The position numbers and the translations under genes are program-made. The notes below the pieces were generated by a model. The model was not told where the DNA came from. It searched no databases and saw nothing but the letters and a program-made list of their open reading frames with translations. From contig CANHHA010000001.1 in the NCBI GenBank assembly GCA_947460825.1, positions 149,572 to 213,571 of the forward strand: a stretch of DNA of 64,000 nucleotides. Reading direction: 5' to 3'. The DNA is from Flavobacteriales bacterium (GTDB taxonomy: Bacteria; Bacteroidota; Bacteroidia; Flavobacteriales_D; Crocinitomicaceae). The stretch's first letter is position 1. Each line of letters opens with the position of its first letter. This document shows positions 18,260 to 27,250 of this stretch, in pieces.

Positions 18260-19108
18260 CTATACGGTATCCATAAAGGACTGTTCAATGCGATTAAAAA
18301 CCAAAATTCCTAAGACCAAAACAACCAAGGTAAAACCAGCGGTATAAAGTAACCCATATACGTCGAATTGACCTATACCATAGATTGAATAACGCACATT
18401 CTCAAGAATTGAAGTCAAGGGATTGTAAGCTAAGGCGTCACGAATTCTACCGCTTGTAAAAGATAAGGGATAAATGACCGGCGTTGCATACATTAACAAC
18501 TGAACACCAAACGTAAGTAGAAAACTTAAATCCCGATATTTTGTGGTTAAGGCAGAAAATAAGATACCAAGACCCAAGCCTAAGAATCCCATGAGCATTA
18601 CGTAAAAAGGAAACAAAACAATGGTCCAATCCATGGAAATCTGTTGTGTCCCGCTCATGCTAAACATACCAATTAATATACTAAGAATTACCAGTTGTAT
18701 TAATAATTTGAATAACCCAGAAATTACAATGGAAATTGGAACGGTTAAGCGCGGGAAATAAACCTTTCCGAATAAATTTGAATTGGCAATGAAGGTCCCT
18801 GATGTTTTAGTAAAACACTCGGAAAAATATCCCCATATGGTTAATCCGGTGAAATAAAATAAAAATTGATGCACACCCTGTGTAGGAATTGAAGCAATCA
18901 TTCCAAAAACAACATAAAACATGAAGGACGTAAGTACGGGTTGAATTATAAACCAAAGGGGACCGAGAATGGTTTGTTTATATTGTGCAACAAAATCTCT
19001 TCGAACAAACAACAGAATTAAATCTCTATATCCCCACAATTCATGCAAGCGAACATCAAACATGCCTCGCTTAGGGGTAATCACCTCGACTTTACGCAAC
19101 GATTCCAT
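18260..19108 (-). CDS. wzm: O-antigen ABC exporter permease
   Basis: A 282-aa ABC-2 type permease with six membrane segments. The N-terminus has LLFVRRDFVAQYKQTILGPL then WFIIQPVL, the cytosolic coupling helix typical of Wzm/TagG. It is the first gene of the 12-kb minus-strand operon. AGGAGA lies about 10 bases before the ATG, one of the few Shine-Dalgarno-like sequences here, and a TACCTTTG box lies 27 bases upstream. Confidence 0.92.
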   Translation of the reverse strand: MESLRKVEVITPKRGMFDVRLHELWGYRDLILLFVRRDFVAQYKQTILGPLWFIIQPVLTSFMFYVVFGMIASIPTQGVHQFLFYFTGLTIWGYFSECFTKTSGTFIANSNLFGKVYFPRLTVPISIVISGLFKLLIQLVILSILIGMFSMSGTQQISMDWTIVLFPFYVMLMGFLGLGLGILFSALTTKYRDLSFLLTFGVQLLMYATPVIYPLSFTSGRIRDALAYNPLTSILENVRYSIYGIGQFDVYGLLYTAGFTLVVLVLGILVFNRIEQSFMDTV

Positions 19109-19134
19109 CTACCAATCTCCTAAATGTATGAAGG

Positions 19135-19142
19135 CAAAGGTA
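19135..19142 (-). promoter_or_regulatory. Candidate -7 box of the wzm-wzt O-antigen operon
   Basis: On the minus strand TACCTTTG matches the Bacteroidota consensus TAnnTTTG, 27 bases upstream of the wzm ATG. No clear -33 TTG at the right distance is visible, so the call rests on the -7 box and position. Confidence 0.5.
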
Positions 19143-19266
19143 CGCTTTATAAAACAACATGTACCGAAGCCCTTGGGTATTCGAAGAAATGCTACCGTTC
19201 AACGAGTAAATATTCAATATGGTTGAAGATGTATTCAAATGAAACGAACACATGCTAAATATTTCT

Positions 19267-19274
19267 TATTTTTG
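19267..19274 (+). promoter_or_regulatory. Candidate -7 box of the T9SS surface-protein gene
   Basis: TATTTTTG matches TAnnTTTG and ends five bases before the ATG at 19280, implying a transcript with almost no leader. Confidence 0.45.
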
Positions 19275-19279
19275 GAAGG

Positions 19280-22200
19280 ATGCATCGAATGTTTCACCTT
19301 AGACTCCTACAAATTATTCTGATATGTTCATCAGGATTAGGAAGCTATTTTGCGCAACCTTTGAGTGGTATTTTACCCAAAAACCAGTCAAATCTTAGCA
19401 CCTTCAACGTATCCTTTCAATGGAACAACTCCCCAAACGCTGTAAATTATCGGGTTCAGTTTGCGAGCAACAATACCTTTAGTAGTAATTATACGCAATC
19501 TCCGCTTACTAACCTCACCTCTTGGAGTTCATTCGTTCCTACTCAAGGGACCTATTATTGGCGTATAAAAGCATACACAGCGAATGATTCCACCTGCTCA
19601 CCAACGTACACGTTCACGTATTTTACCCCATCTAATTTAAATTCCACCAGTTTATGGTTGAAAGCGGATGCTGGCGTTACCCCGGATGCAAGTAATAAAG
19701 TTCAACAATGGGCTGACTTGAGCGCGAACTCGCATGTGATGAGTCAAAACCTGGCAGCAAAAAGGCCCACTGTAGTAAATAATTCAGTCAATGGTTATCC
19801 AAGCATTAGTTTTGCTGGAGCTCAAGTACTAAGTGGTGGAGACATTTTGGACCTCGGTTTTAACTCGAGAGCCATGTTTGTCATTGGAAAAATGGCTGCC
19901 TCAAATCAAACGTTGCTCGCTAAATCAAGAGCAGCAAATGCTACTTTTCGCTATGCACTCCTCAAGGACGTAACCTCTACAGCCTTCCTATTTCAAAGCG
20001 ACAACAATACCAGTAATTATTCTGCTTTTAATACCACTAATTTTGCCTTGTATAATGCGTTTGTAAATCGAACTACTGCCAAGAATCACCTGGATGTGAA
20101 TAATTCTTCGTTAGGCATAAGTTCTTTTAATAGCAATCTACTCTTTGAATCTAACTTTCGTTTTTTAATCGGTGCATATAACAATGCAAATGACGATGGC
20201 GAACTCCTTTTTTTAAACGGGAATATTTGTGAGATAATTTTTGCCGACACCAACGATTCCTTGGATATTCAAAAAATCAAGAACTATTTAAAATTCAAAT
20301 ATACGCCTGTATTTAATTTAGGGAGTGACATTGCAATAAGCAATGGATTTTGTCCACAATCCTTAACTGCACCTGCCGGTTTTTCAAACTATCAATGGAG
20401 TACCGGCGCAACAACCGCTAGCATTTCAGTAAATCAATCTGGAACTTATTGGGTTTCAGCCAATGATGCCTTTGGATTCAAATGGTCCGACACTCTTTTT
20501 GTAAAATTCCCTACGATTGCTCCCCCTCCAAGCACGTCGATTTGCTCTAACAGTTCTGTTTTATGGAATACTGGATTAGGTGCTGGATTTACCCACCTGT
20601 GGAATACCGGATCCACTGCAAATCAACTAACGATAACTCAAGGCGGAACCTACAGCGTACAAATTACAGGAGCAGGTGGTTGTCCATCAGTTCTTCAACA
20701 AAACACATTTAGCATAGATACCTACCCATTGACTGCGTCGCTAGGCATCGATACCTCCTTGTGCATTGGAAATGTTGTTTCGTTGCAGCAAGGGGCACAG
20801 CAAACAACATCCTATGCATGGAACAACGGGACCACGGGAATCACCTTCCCTATTACTAACGGAGGAATGGCTGTTATTTCGTTAACCTCAACGAATGTTA
20901 ATGGATGTGTTGCGCAAGACACGATACTGGTCAACGTGAACGGTACCGCTCCAACGATAAACGTATCGCTTCCAATGACCAATTGCACAAATAGCTTATT
21001 TCAAGGTTCAAATCAATCCAGCGTTCCGTTGCCTGCTGCGATCACAAGTCAGGTATGGAGCTTTTCAAACGGAATTCAATTAAATGGAAACACCGTTCAA
21101 ACGACCTTCCCTACCACAGGATGGATCTATGGCTCAATCGAGGTCACGGCAAGCGATAATTGCAGTTCGTTAGATACCTTCTCCTTTTATGTTCATGTGC
21201 CTCCAACCTTAAACATACAACACAGCGGATCATGCAATAATGAGCTTATCTTATTTCAAGCAACGGACCTAAGCGGAAATCCACTAAGTACCTATGCTTG
21301 GGATTATCTTGGAGGTTTTGTAGATACAGACTCCATTGGAAGCCACCTGTTTAGTCAAGCCGGATTGAATCAAATTGCCTTAGTGGCACAAAACACTTAT
21401 GGATGCGCAGATACAGCAGCATATTCATTCAACGTGTTGGCAGCACCGAGCTCTATTTTCACCATTAACATTAGCTGTGAAGAAACCTTGATTTATCCGT
21501 TAAACTCGAGCATTGGAAACGATACAACTGGAATTCAATCCGTGCTGTGGGATTTTGGAAACAATACAACGTCTGCGGCATTTACTCCTTCCTATGCCTA
21601 CTCGTCGGAGGGATCGTATTCGATGTCTTTAATCTGTTATGCCGGCAATGGATGTACCGATTCGAGTTCACAAGTGGTCACAATTCATCCGATGCCCGAG
21701 TTAAATTGGAACCTAGCACCTGCCTGTAAAGACAATCCAACAGTTTTTACAAGCACAAGCACCATTTCAAGCGGAACCATCGATAGCACCTCATGGTTGG
21801 TTAATTTACAATACCCAATTGAGGGTATTCAAGGACAATATTCCTTTACCACCTTGGGGATTCAGTTTTTAACACTTTCCGCAGTTTCTAACATGGGCTG
21901 CCAAGCCGACACCTTAATTCAGGTCAATGTAAATCCGGAACTAAGCAGCAGTTTTGTGTATGAACCAGCAATTTGCATCGCAGGTGACGAGTTAACCCTG
22001 TCCTCCACCGCTAATGGTTCAAATACCATCGATTGGGTGATCAATGGCGTTTCGTATGAGGACACGATCTCGTTGAATTATCTGATTCCGGATTCATTAA
22101 TTGGCGGGGATCTATTTGTCTACAGCATAACGAGTAACTTGTATGGGTGTTCGGATACTACCCTGACAGTTATCCCAATCAATGAACCCCTATTGGAATT

Positions 22201-22780
22201 AGCCCTTAATCAAGTATATCTTGGGAGTCAGAATTCCCAGTCCATCATAGGATGTTCAATACAAAACGAAGGAACCGTGTCCATTGTAGGTGGAATTCTT
22301 ACCTTATCTGTATCTGGAATCCCTCGACTAAGCGGAACGCTAAACGACACCATTCTTCCGGGAGATTCGTACTATTATATTTTTGAAAACAGCCCGAATT
22401 TAGCGGGGTTATCTCAAAACAATACGGTTGATTTTGTGTGTGTTAGTGCAGACTTGACTGGATTTCATTTCATGGAGGAACAGAATTTATCAAACAACTA
22501 TGCGTGTTTATTAATCGAGGAGGGAACATTTTCTCTGGGTGCCCTCTCCCCTAACCCTGTAACGAATCAGAGTGATTTCCCCCTTATCCTTACAGAAAAA
22601 ACACCAGTCACTGTTGAGGTATTCGATGTGCTTGGGAATTTGTGCACGCGTTCAGAAAACACCCTGGAAGCAGGAACACATATCTTATCGGTGCTCATGA
22701 ACGATAAAGCCGCAGGAGTCTATTTCTTGCGAGTACGTGTAGGATCCGAACATAAAATTTTACAATTCATTAAAATTTAG
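19280..22780 (+). CDS. T9SS-secreted multidomain surface protein with LamG-like and PKD/Ig-like repeats
   Basis: 1166 aa. An N-terminal signal peptide (LRLLQIILICSSGLGSYFAQ) is followed by a fibronectin-type domain (about 30-110, YYWRIKAYT), a LamG/concanavalin-like domain (about 115-345, SLWLKADAGVTPDASNKVQQ), and then many Ig/PKD-like repeats with GTYSVQITGAGGCPS- and YSSEGSYSMSLIC-type strands up to about 1050. It ends in a type A T9SS sorting domain (LSPNPV, VEVFDVLGN, AGVYFLRV, ILQFIKI). It should be exported across the outer membrane and attached to the surface. Role unknown; adhesion is a common role for such proteins. It is divergent from the O-antigen operon. Confidence 0.85.
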   Translation: MHRMFHLRLLQIILICSSGLGSYFAQPLSGILPKNQSNLSTFNVSFQWNNSPNAVNYRVQFASNNTFSSNYTQSPLTNLTSWSSFVPTQGTYYWRIKAYTANDSTCSPTYTFTYFTPSNLNSTSLWLKADAGVTPDASNKVQQWADLSANSHVMSQNLAAKRPTVVNNSVNGYPSISFAGAQVLSGGDILDLGFNSRAMFVIGKMAASNQTLLAKSRAANATFRYALLKDVTSTAFLFQSDNNTSNYSAFNTTNFALYNAFVNRTTAKNHLDVNNSSLGISSFNSNLLFESNFRFLIGAYNNANDDGELLFLNGNICEIIFADTNDSLDIQKIKNYLKFKYTPVFNLGSDIAISNGFCPQSLTAPAGFSNYQWSTGATTASISVNQSGTYWVSANDAFGFKWSDTLFVKFPTIAPPPSTSICSNSSVLWNTGLGAGFTHLWNTGSTANQLTITQGGTYSVQITGAGGCPSVLQQNTFSIDTYPLTASLGIDTSLCIGNVVSLQQGAQQTTSYAWNNGTTGITFPITNGGMAVISLTSTNVNGCVAQDTILVNVNGTAPTINVSLPMTNCTNSLFQGSNQSSVPLPAAITSQVWSFSNGIQLNGNTVQTTFPTTGWIYGSIEVTASDNCSSLDTFSFYVHVPPTLNIQHSGSCNNELILFQATDLSGNPLSTYAWDYLGGFVDTDSIGSHLFSQAGLNQIALVAQNTYGCADTAAYSFNVLAAPSSIFTINISCEETLIYPLNSSIGNDTTGIQSVLWDFGNNTTSAAFTPSYAYSSEGSYSMSLICYAGNGCTDSSSQVVTIHPMPELNWNLAPACKDNPTVFTSTSTISSGTIDSTSWLVNLQYPIEGIQGQYSFTTLGIQFLTLSAVSNMGCQADTLIQVNVNPELSSSFVYEPAICIAGDELTLSSTANGSNTIDWVINGVSYEDTISLNYLIPDSLIGGDLFVYSITSNLYGCSDTTLTVIPINEPLLELALNQVYLGSQNSQSIIGCSIQNEGTVSIVGGILTLSVSGIPRLSGTLNDTILPGDSYYYIFENSPNLAGLSQNNTVDFVCVSADLTGFHFMEEQNLSNNYACLLIEEGTFSLGALSPNPVTNQSDFPLILTEKTPVTVEVFDVLGNLCTRSENTLEAGTHILSVLMNDKAAGVYFLRVRVGSEHKILQFIKI

Positions 22781-22829
22781 TGCGGTTTTTTTGGCACAAT
22801 GTGTGATATTTGCACTGTAAAATAAACCC

Positions 22830-23474
22830 ATGAAAATTATCTTATTAATCTCCGTGTTATTCATTTCGCTCTCGCAATTCCACGGCCAAACGGAATTAAG
22901 CAAGTCCCAGAAAATCCTAAACAAGCTTTCAAAAAAAATGAAAGGCTTAAAGTCTTTTTACATGGAATATAGCGCCAACATTAAGAATGAAGAATTGAAT
23001 CAAAACGATGATTATTCAGGAAAAGGATGGGTTAAAAACAACAAATACTACGCTACCTATGCAGACAATGTCATCTTGTGTAACGGACTTAAAACATGGA
23101 CCATCATCGCCAAAGACAAAGAGGTGTATGAAAGTGATAATTCGGAGGACGAAGATGGGATAAATCCAAAAAAACTCATGACCATTTGGGAAACTGGGTT
23201 CAAGAATAAATTCATTAAAGAAGATAAACTGAGTGGTGAAACGGTTGATGTTATTGATTTGTATCCAAAAAATCCAAAGACGGCAGACTATAATACCATT
23301 GTCATTTACATCTCGAAATCTAAAAATGAATTGAAAAAAGCAGTCATGAAATCGAATGATGGTTCAGTAATGACCTATTCTGTGACCAAATTCACCTCGA
23401 ATCCTGAAATTAAGGATACTAAATTTGCATTTGACAAGAAAAACTATCCGGGGTATAAAGTGATCAAGAACTAA
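22830..23474 (+). CDS. lolA: LolA-like outer-membrane lipoprotein carrier protein
   Basis: 214 aa. The signal peptide is IILLISVLFISLSQFHGQ. The mature part begins with KILNKLSKKMKGLKSFYMEY and carries the GKGWVKNNKYYATY strand and the VDVIDLYPKNPKT strand of the LolA half-barrel that shields lipoprotein acyl chains in the periplasm. Length fits LolA. The C-terminal codons overlap the convergent smpB stop by 4 bp. Confidence 0.75.
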   Translation: MKIILLISVLFISLSQFHGQTELSKSQKILNKLSKKMKGLKSFYMEYSANIKNEELNQNDDYSGKGWVKNNKYYATYADNVILCNGLKTWTIIAKDKEVYESDNSEDEDGINPKKLMTIWETGFKNKFIKEDKLSGETVDVIDLYPKNPKTADYNTIVIYISKSKNELKKAVMKSNDGSVMTYSVTKFTSNPEIKDTKFAFDKKNYPGYKVIKN

Positions 23475-23923
23475 CGTTTCAAGGCTCGATCCATTTCGCG
23501 TTGGTCATCTTTCATTTTCAGGTCGTGCCGTTTATCATGTAATTTTTTACCGACCGCACACGCAATTTCAATTTTCACCCAGCCTTTATCTGACAGGAAC
23601 AGTTTAAGAGCAATAAGGGTATTTCCCTTCACTTTTAGAAATTTCTCAATTCGATTGATTTCTTTTTTATTCAAAAGTAACTTGCGATCTGCTCTAGGCT
23701 TGTGGTTATAAAAGGTTCCGTTTTCGTATTCATTCACAAACATATTACGAACCCATACTTCTCCTTCATGAAAAATGCCATACGCTTCTAAAATACTGGC
23801 TTTTCCGTTGCGTATACTTTTAATTTCAGTACCTGACAATACAATTCCGGCAAGAAATGAATCCTCCAAATGATATTCAAAGCGGGCGCGCTTATTTCGT
23901 ATATTTAATTGTGGGCTTGCCAT
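23471..23923 (-). CDS. smpB: SsrA-binding protein SmpB
   Basis: A 150-aa OB-fold protein. It starts NIRNKRARFEYHLEDSFLAG, with VLSGTEIKSIRNGKASI as the central motif, and ends in the basic tail KKLHDKRHDLKMKDDQREMDRALKR that folds in the decoding centre. It delivers tmRNA to stalled ribosomes; the tmRNA gene is in this same window at 60.2 kb. The start is 4 bases after a TAnnTTTG box. Confidence 0.95.
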   Translation of the reverse strand: MASPQLNIRNKRARFEYHLEDSFLAGIVLSGTEIKSIRNGKASILEAYGIFHEGEVWVRNMFVNEYENGTFYNHKPRADRKLLLNKKEINRIEKFLKVKGNTLIALKLFLSDKGWVKIEIACAVGKKLHDKRHDLKMKDDQREMDRALKR

Positions 23924-23927
23924 GCGA

Positions 23928-23935
23928 CAAAAATA
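23928..23935 (-). promoter_or_regulatory. Candidate -7 box of smpB
   Basis: The minus strand reads TATTTTTG four bases before the smpB ATG, fitting TAnnTTTG. With the recR box at 23958 it forms a compact divergent promoter pair in a 46-bp gap. Confidence 0.5.
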
Positions 23936-23957
23936 CGCAAAGCGAACTGAAAATAAC

Positions 23958-23965
23958 TACTTTTG
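23958..23965 (+). promoter_or_regulatory. Candidate -7 box of recR
   Basis: TACTTTTG fits TAnnTTTG and ends four bases before the recR ATG at 23970. The mRNA would be leaderless or nearly so. Confidence 0.5.
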
Positions 23966-23969
23966 TTAC

Positions 23970-24581
23970 ATGCAAATTCCCTCTAAATACCTAGAACAAG
24001 CCACGGAGCAATTGGCTACCTTGCCTGGAATTGGGAAGCGGACCGCATTGCGTTTAGCACTGAATTTACACCGTAGGGATGGCGATGAGATCAAGACGTT
24101 TGTGGAAGCCCTCATACAACTCAAAACAGAAACCTTTGCCTGCATTCAATGCGGAAACATTTCAGATACCGAAACGTGTTCCATTTGTGCCAATGAACGG
24201 CGTGCCAACGATATCATTTGTGTGGTTGAAGACGTGCGCGACATCATGGCGATTGAGAGCACCGAAACATTTAAGGGCAGATACCATGTGCTTGGCGGCG
24301 TAATCTCTCCAATGGATGGCATTGGACCGCAAGCGTTAAACATTGATGCACTGGTGGAGCGCTCAAAAAACGCCCTAATTACAGAGGTTATCTTTGCGTT
24401 AAGTCCGACCATGGAAGGCGATACTACCAACTTTTATTTATTCAAACGTATTGATCGCGAGGGCTTAATTATCACTACCTTATCTCGTGGCGTTTCGGTT
24501 GGATCTGAATTACAATACGCCGATGAAATTACATTGGGAAGATCCCTTCAACAACGTCAGATATTTAAATTGAACGTTTAA
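23970..24581 (+). CDS. recR: Recombination protein RecR
   Basis: 203 aa from the ATG at 23970 (MQIPSKYLEQ). The ORF-track start at 23922 lies in the smpB start region and is rejected. Features in order: helix-hairpin-helix LPGIGKRTALRLAL, the four-cysteine zinc finger (CIQCG...CSICA), and the Toprim domain (ICVVEDVRDIMAIE, YHVLGGVISPMDGIGP). It acts with RecO/RecF to load RecA at gaps. Its 3' end overlaps the convergent methyltransferase-like gene by 17 bp. Confidence 0.95.
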   Translation: MQIPSKYLEQATEQLATLPGIGKRTALRLALNLHRRDGDEIKTFVEALIQLKTETFACIQCGNISDTETCSICANERRANDIICVVEDVRDIMAIESTETFKGRYHVLGGVISPMDGIGPQALNIDALVERSKNALITEVIFALSPTMEGDTTNFYLFKRIDREGLIITTLSRGVSVGSELQYADEITLGRSLQQRQIFKLNV

Positions 24582-25299
24582 GCCAACGCAGTACAACCAC
24601 GTATTTGAAAAAACGACCTCCGATTCCAAGTGCAACACCTACCGCAATCCAACAGTAGATATTAGACACAAGGTAATCCGTGGACTGGGTAAAAAAATAC
24701 CTTAGAAGATCGGTCAAAAGCAATCCCGCAACGATGGCAATCCATGTGGGATATTCTGTAGCTAACACGCGTACTCCATCAAATGAATTTTTAGCTGGGA
24801 TAAAAGAAAACGGATTCACATAAAAAACCGGGGTTCGCTTGCTCCATTCTGTATATAAATCACCAAATTTCTCTCTTAAAAAATTGGATTCTACGCGAAT
24901 AAGCATGGTAAAAAAACCCATAGAGAATACAATCGTACCGAGAAAAAAAATTAGATTATTCAGTGGAATAATCACCCCAATCCAAATCAAGAAACTTCCA
25001 AGATATAAGGGATGTTGAGTAATCGAATACGGCCCTGTCGTATTCAATGTCTGAGCCACTTGTTCATGTCGATTTCTACCCGAGGTATGGGGCGCTTTAA
25101 ATCCTACAACTATTACCCGAAGTATTAGGCCTATCGATATAAAGCAAATGGATGAGACCTTCATTAGGATTGAAAATTCCCTGGGGAAAAGCTCCATTTG
25201 AAAACCAAACGCTAAGGGTAATAATACGGCTAGAAAAACAAAGGGCAACTGGCCCCTAAACCTAAAAAAAAATGCACCAAGGGATTGAAAACGAGGCAT
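24565..25299 (-). CDS. Membrane methyltransferase of the isoprenylcysteine carboxyl methyltransferase/PEMT type
   Basis: A 244-aa protein with about six membrane segments. The SAM-binding signature GPYSITQHPLYLGSFLIWIG and the later ESNFLREKFGDLYTEW (E-E region) are those of ICMT/phospholipid methyltransferase-like bacterial proteins. The substrate in bacteria is generally unknown (lipid or small molecule). It is single-gene, convergent with recR, and divergent from the START-like gene. Confidence 0.75.
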   Translation of the reverse strand: MPRFQSLGAFFFRFRGQLPFVFLAVLLPLAFGFQMELFPREFSILMKVSSICFISIGLILRVIVVGFKAPHTSGRNRHEQVAQTLNTTGPYSITQHPLYLGSFLIWIGVIIPLNNLIFFLGTIVFSMGFFTMLIRVESNFLREKFGDLYTEWSKRTPVFYVNPFSFIPAKNSFDGVRVLATEYPTWIAIVAGLLLTDLLRYFFTQSTDYLVSNIYCWIAVGVALGIGGRFFKYVVVLRWLKRSI

Positions 25300-25321
25300 T
25301 GAACGATTGATAATTAATTTG

Positions 25322-25335
25322 TACCTTGCAAGGTA
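25322..25335. promoter_or_regulatory. Perfect 14-bp palindrome, possible operator
   Basis: TACCTTGCAAGGTA is its own reverse complement and sits in the 67-bp gap between the divergent methyltransferase-like and START-like genes. It could be a dimeric regulator site; a half-site (TACCTTGC) also resembles a -7 box. No regulator is assigned. Confidence 0.4.
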
Positions 25336-25366
25336 AAACCAAAGATACTACGCTTTTCTTAACCCT

Positions 25367-25750
25367 ATGAAAGAAAAATTTCAAATTGAGCAACTGCTCA
25401 AAACATCGCCAAAAATTTTGGATGCCAAACTTACGAGTGCGGAAGGGTTAAGTGAATGGTTTGCTGATGACGTGAATATACGGGACGGGAAATACTTCTT
25501 TCTGTGGGACGGTTATGAGGAAGAAGCGTTCTTACTGAGCCACAAAGCCAATCAACACATTCGTTTTCAATGGCAATCAGACATCGATGAGGCCCTTGAC
25601 ACCTATTTTGAGCTTGCTTTTTCGCTAGACCCAATGACCCAAGCCATCATCCTTATCGTTACTGATTTCGCTGAAGCTGAAGAAAAAGACAGCAGCATCT
25701 TAATGTGGGAACAACAACTTCAAAAACTACGGCGGCTTATCGGTGCATAA
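25367..25750 (+). CDS. START/SRPBCC-fold protein
   Basis: A 127-aa small START-like (SRPBCC) domain protein of a type common next to lptF in Bacteroidota. It reads LKTSPKILDAKLTSAEGLSE, then WFADDVNI, FFLWDGYEEEAFLLS and HIRFQWQSD. It has no signal peptide and is likely a cytosolic ligand-binding protein of unknown ligand. It probably shares a transcript with the permease 40 bp downstream. Confidence 0.75.
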   Translation: MKEKFQIEQLLKTSPKILDAKLTSAEGLSEWFADDVNIRDGKYFFLWDGYEEEAFLLSHKANQHIRFQWQSDIDEALDTYFELAFSLDPMTQAIILIVTDFAEAEEKDSSILMWEQQLQKLRRLIGA

Positions 25751-25768
25751 TTATTCGATTAGTAGCCC

Positions 25769-25776
25769 TATTTTTG
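25769..25776 (+). promoter_or_regulatory. Candidate -7 box of the lptF/G-like gene
   Basis: TATTTTTG fits TAnnTTTG, 13 bases before the TTG start at 25790. It could provide independent transcription of the permease and its two glycosyltransferase partners. Confidence 0.35.
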
Positions 25777-25789
25777 TAAAAAATTTGTT

Positions 25790-27250
25790 TTGAAACGCTT
25801 ATACCTATTCAGTATTCGGTCGTTCATTGGCCCCTTCATTGTTACCTTGGTCATTTCCATGTTCATTTTGATTATGCAATTTTTTTGGGTTTACATCGAC
25901 GACCTCATGGGTAAAGGATTGAGCATTTGGGTTATCCTTGAACTACTTTTTTATGTTTCAGCGAGTTTAATTCCATTGGCTCTGCCACTGGCAATTTTAC
26001 TATCGTCGTTAATGACCTTTGGCAACATGTCGGAAAACAATGAATTAACCGCATTAAAATCGAACGGCTTTTCCCTCCTTAAAATTATGCGACCATTAAC
26101 GGTTGTTGTTTTGCTACTTTCAGGGTTCACCTTTTATTTTGCGAATTATGTCATTCCTGTTGCCAACTTAAAATGGCACTCGCTCATTTATGACATTCAG
26201 AACACCAAACTTTCATCGCTTATTGTTCCGGGAGTTTATACCACTGAAATTGATGGATATGCCATCAAGATAAACAAGGGAAAAGATAGCAGCTTCAACA
26301 ACATAACCATTCACGATCATACGGAACCCAATGTATTAAAAACAGTCAAGGCAAAACAGGCAAGAATTTATCGATCAACCAGCGGTAACTATTTGTTTTT
26401 TGACCTAAAAAACGGAGCAATTTATGAAGAATTAGAACTTGAAAATGGCGAGATTGGGCCCAATGGAATGCCTTTATTGGGAAAGATCAGCTCCCACCCC
26501 GACCGCATTTCAACGTTTGAACGTGCCACCTACAAAATGAATGTCACGGGAATCAGTTTAAAACGTTCCGATGAGGATATTTTCCAAGATAAATATGAAA
26601 TGATGAATGTGTTTCAAATTGGTCGTGCAACGGATTCACTGAAACGAAGAAGAAACGGGTTAGACAGTACCTTTCTTGCTAGCATCAAAGGAAGCTTTGC
26701 CTCCTTTCATGTGATTAACAACCAGCTAAAAACGATGCCAATTACAGATCCTAGCTTAAAGGACCCCCCCGTCATCTACAGAACCTATAAAAGCCTGAAG
26801 CGCTCAGAACGGAAAGAACTCATTCCGGATGTACTCACAAAACTATATCAAATCAACGAAAACGTGCGGAATCAGTCCACCTTTATGGAGACCCTTAATC
26901 ACGAAGAAGATCAGTTTTGGATTGAATTCCATCGAAAATTCGCTCTAACCTATGCGATTATTGTGTTATTTTTTGTTGGGGCTCCGCTTGGGGCCTTGGT
27001 AAAAAAAGGTGGATTCGGTGCTCCTGTGGTGATCGCAGCATTTATTTTCATGGTTTATTTCATAATTCTAAGCATTGGAGACAATTTAGCAGACACCTAC
27101 GTAATTGCCCCTTGGCTAGGCATGTGGCTTTCCGGGTTATTTTTTACTCCAATTGCCATGTTAGTAACCTATACCGCGAATAACGACGTTCCCATAGCGA
27201 GCATAGAAACTTGGAAAATGTGGACAAAACGAATGATAAGACGCGGATGA
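25790..27250 (+). CDS. LptF/LptG family LPS-export permease
   Basis: 486 aa, TTG start. The N-terminal membrane block (SFIGPFIVTLVISMFILIM; LIPLALPLAILLSSLMTFGN) is followed by a periplasmic beta-jellyroll (about 140-370) and three C-terminal membrane segments (FVGAPLGALVKKGGFG is the family motif). The YjgP/YjgQ family extracts LPS from the inner membrane with LptB. The following glycosyltransferase gene starts in its stop codon (ATGA), which links LPS export and glycan synthesis in one operon. Confidence 0.9.
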   Translation: MKRLYLFSIRSFIGPFIVTLVISMFILIMQFFWVYIDDLMGKGLSIWVILELLFYVSASLIPLALPLAILLSSLMTFGNMSENNELTALKSNGFSLLKIMRPLTVVVLLLSGFTFYFANYVIPVANLKWHSLIYDIQNTKLSSLIVPGVYTTEIDGYAIKINKGKDSSFNNITIHDHTEPNVLKTVKAKQARIYRSTSGNYLFFDLKNGAIYEELELENGEIGPNGMPLLGKISSHPDRISTFERATYKMNVTGISLKRSDEDIFQDKYEMMNVFQIGRATDSLKRRRNGLDSTFLASIKGSFASFHVINNQLKTMPITDPSLKDPPVIYRTYKSLKRSERKELIPDVLTKLYQINENVRNQSTFMETLNHEEDQFWIEFHRKFALTYAIIVLFFVGAPLGALVKKGGFGAPVVIAAFIFMVYFIILSIGDNLADTYVIAPWLGMWLSGLFFTPIAMLVTYTANNDVPIASIETWKMWTKRMIRRG

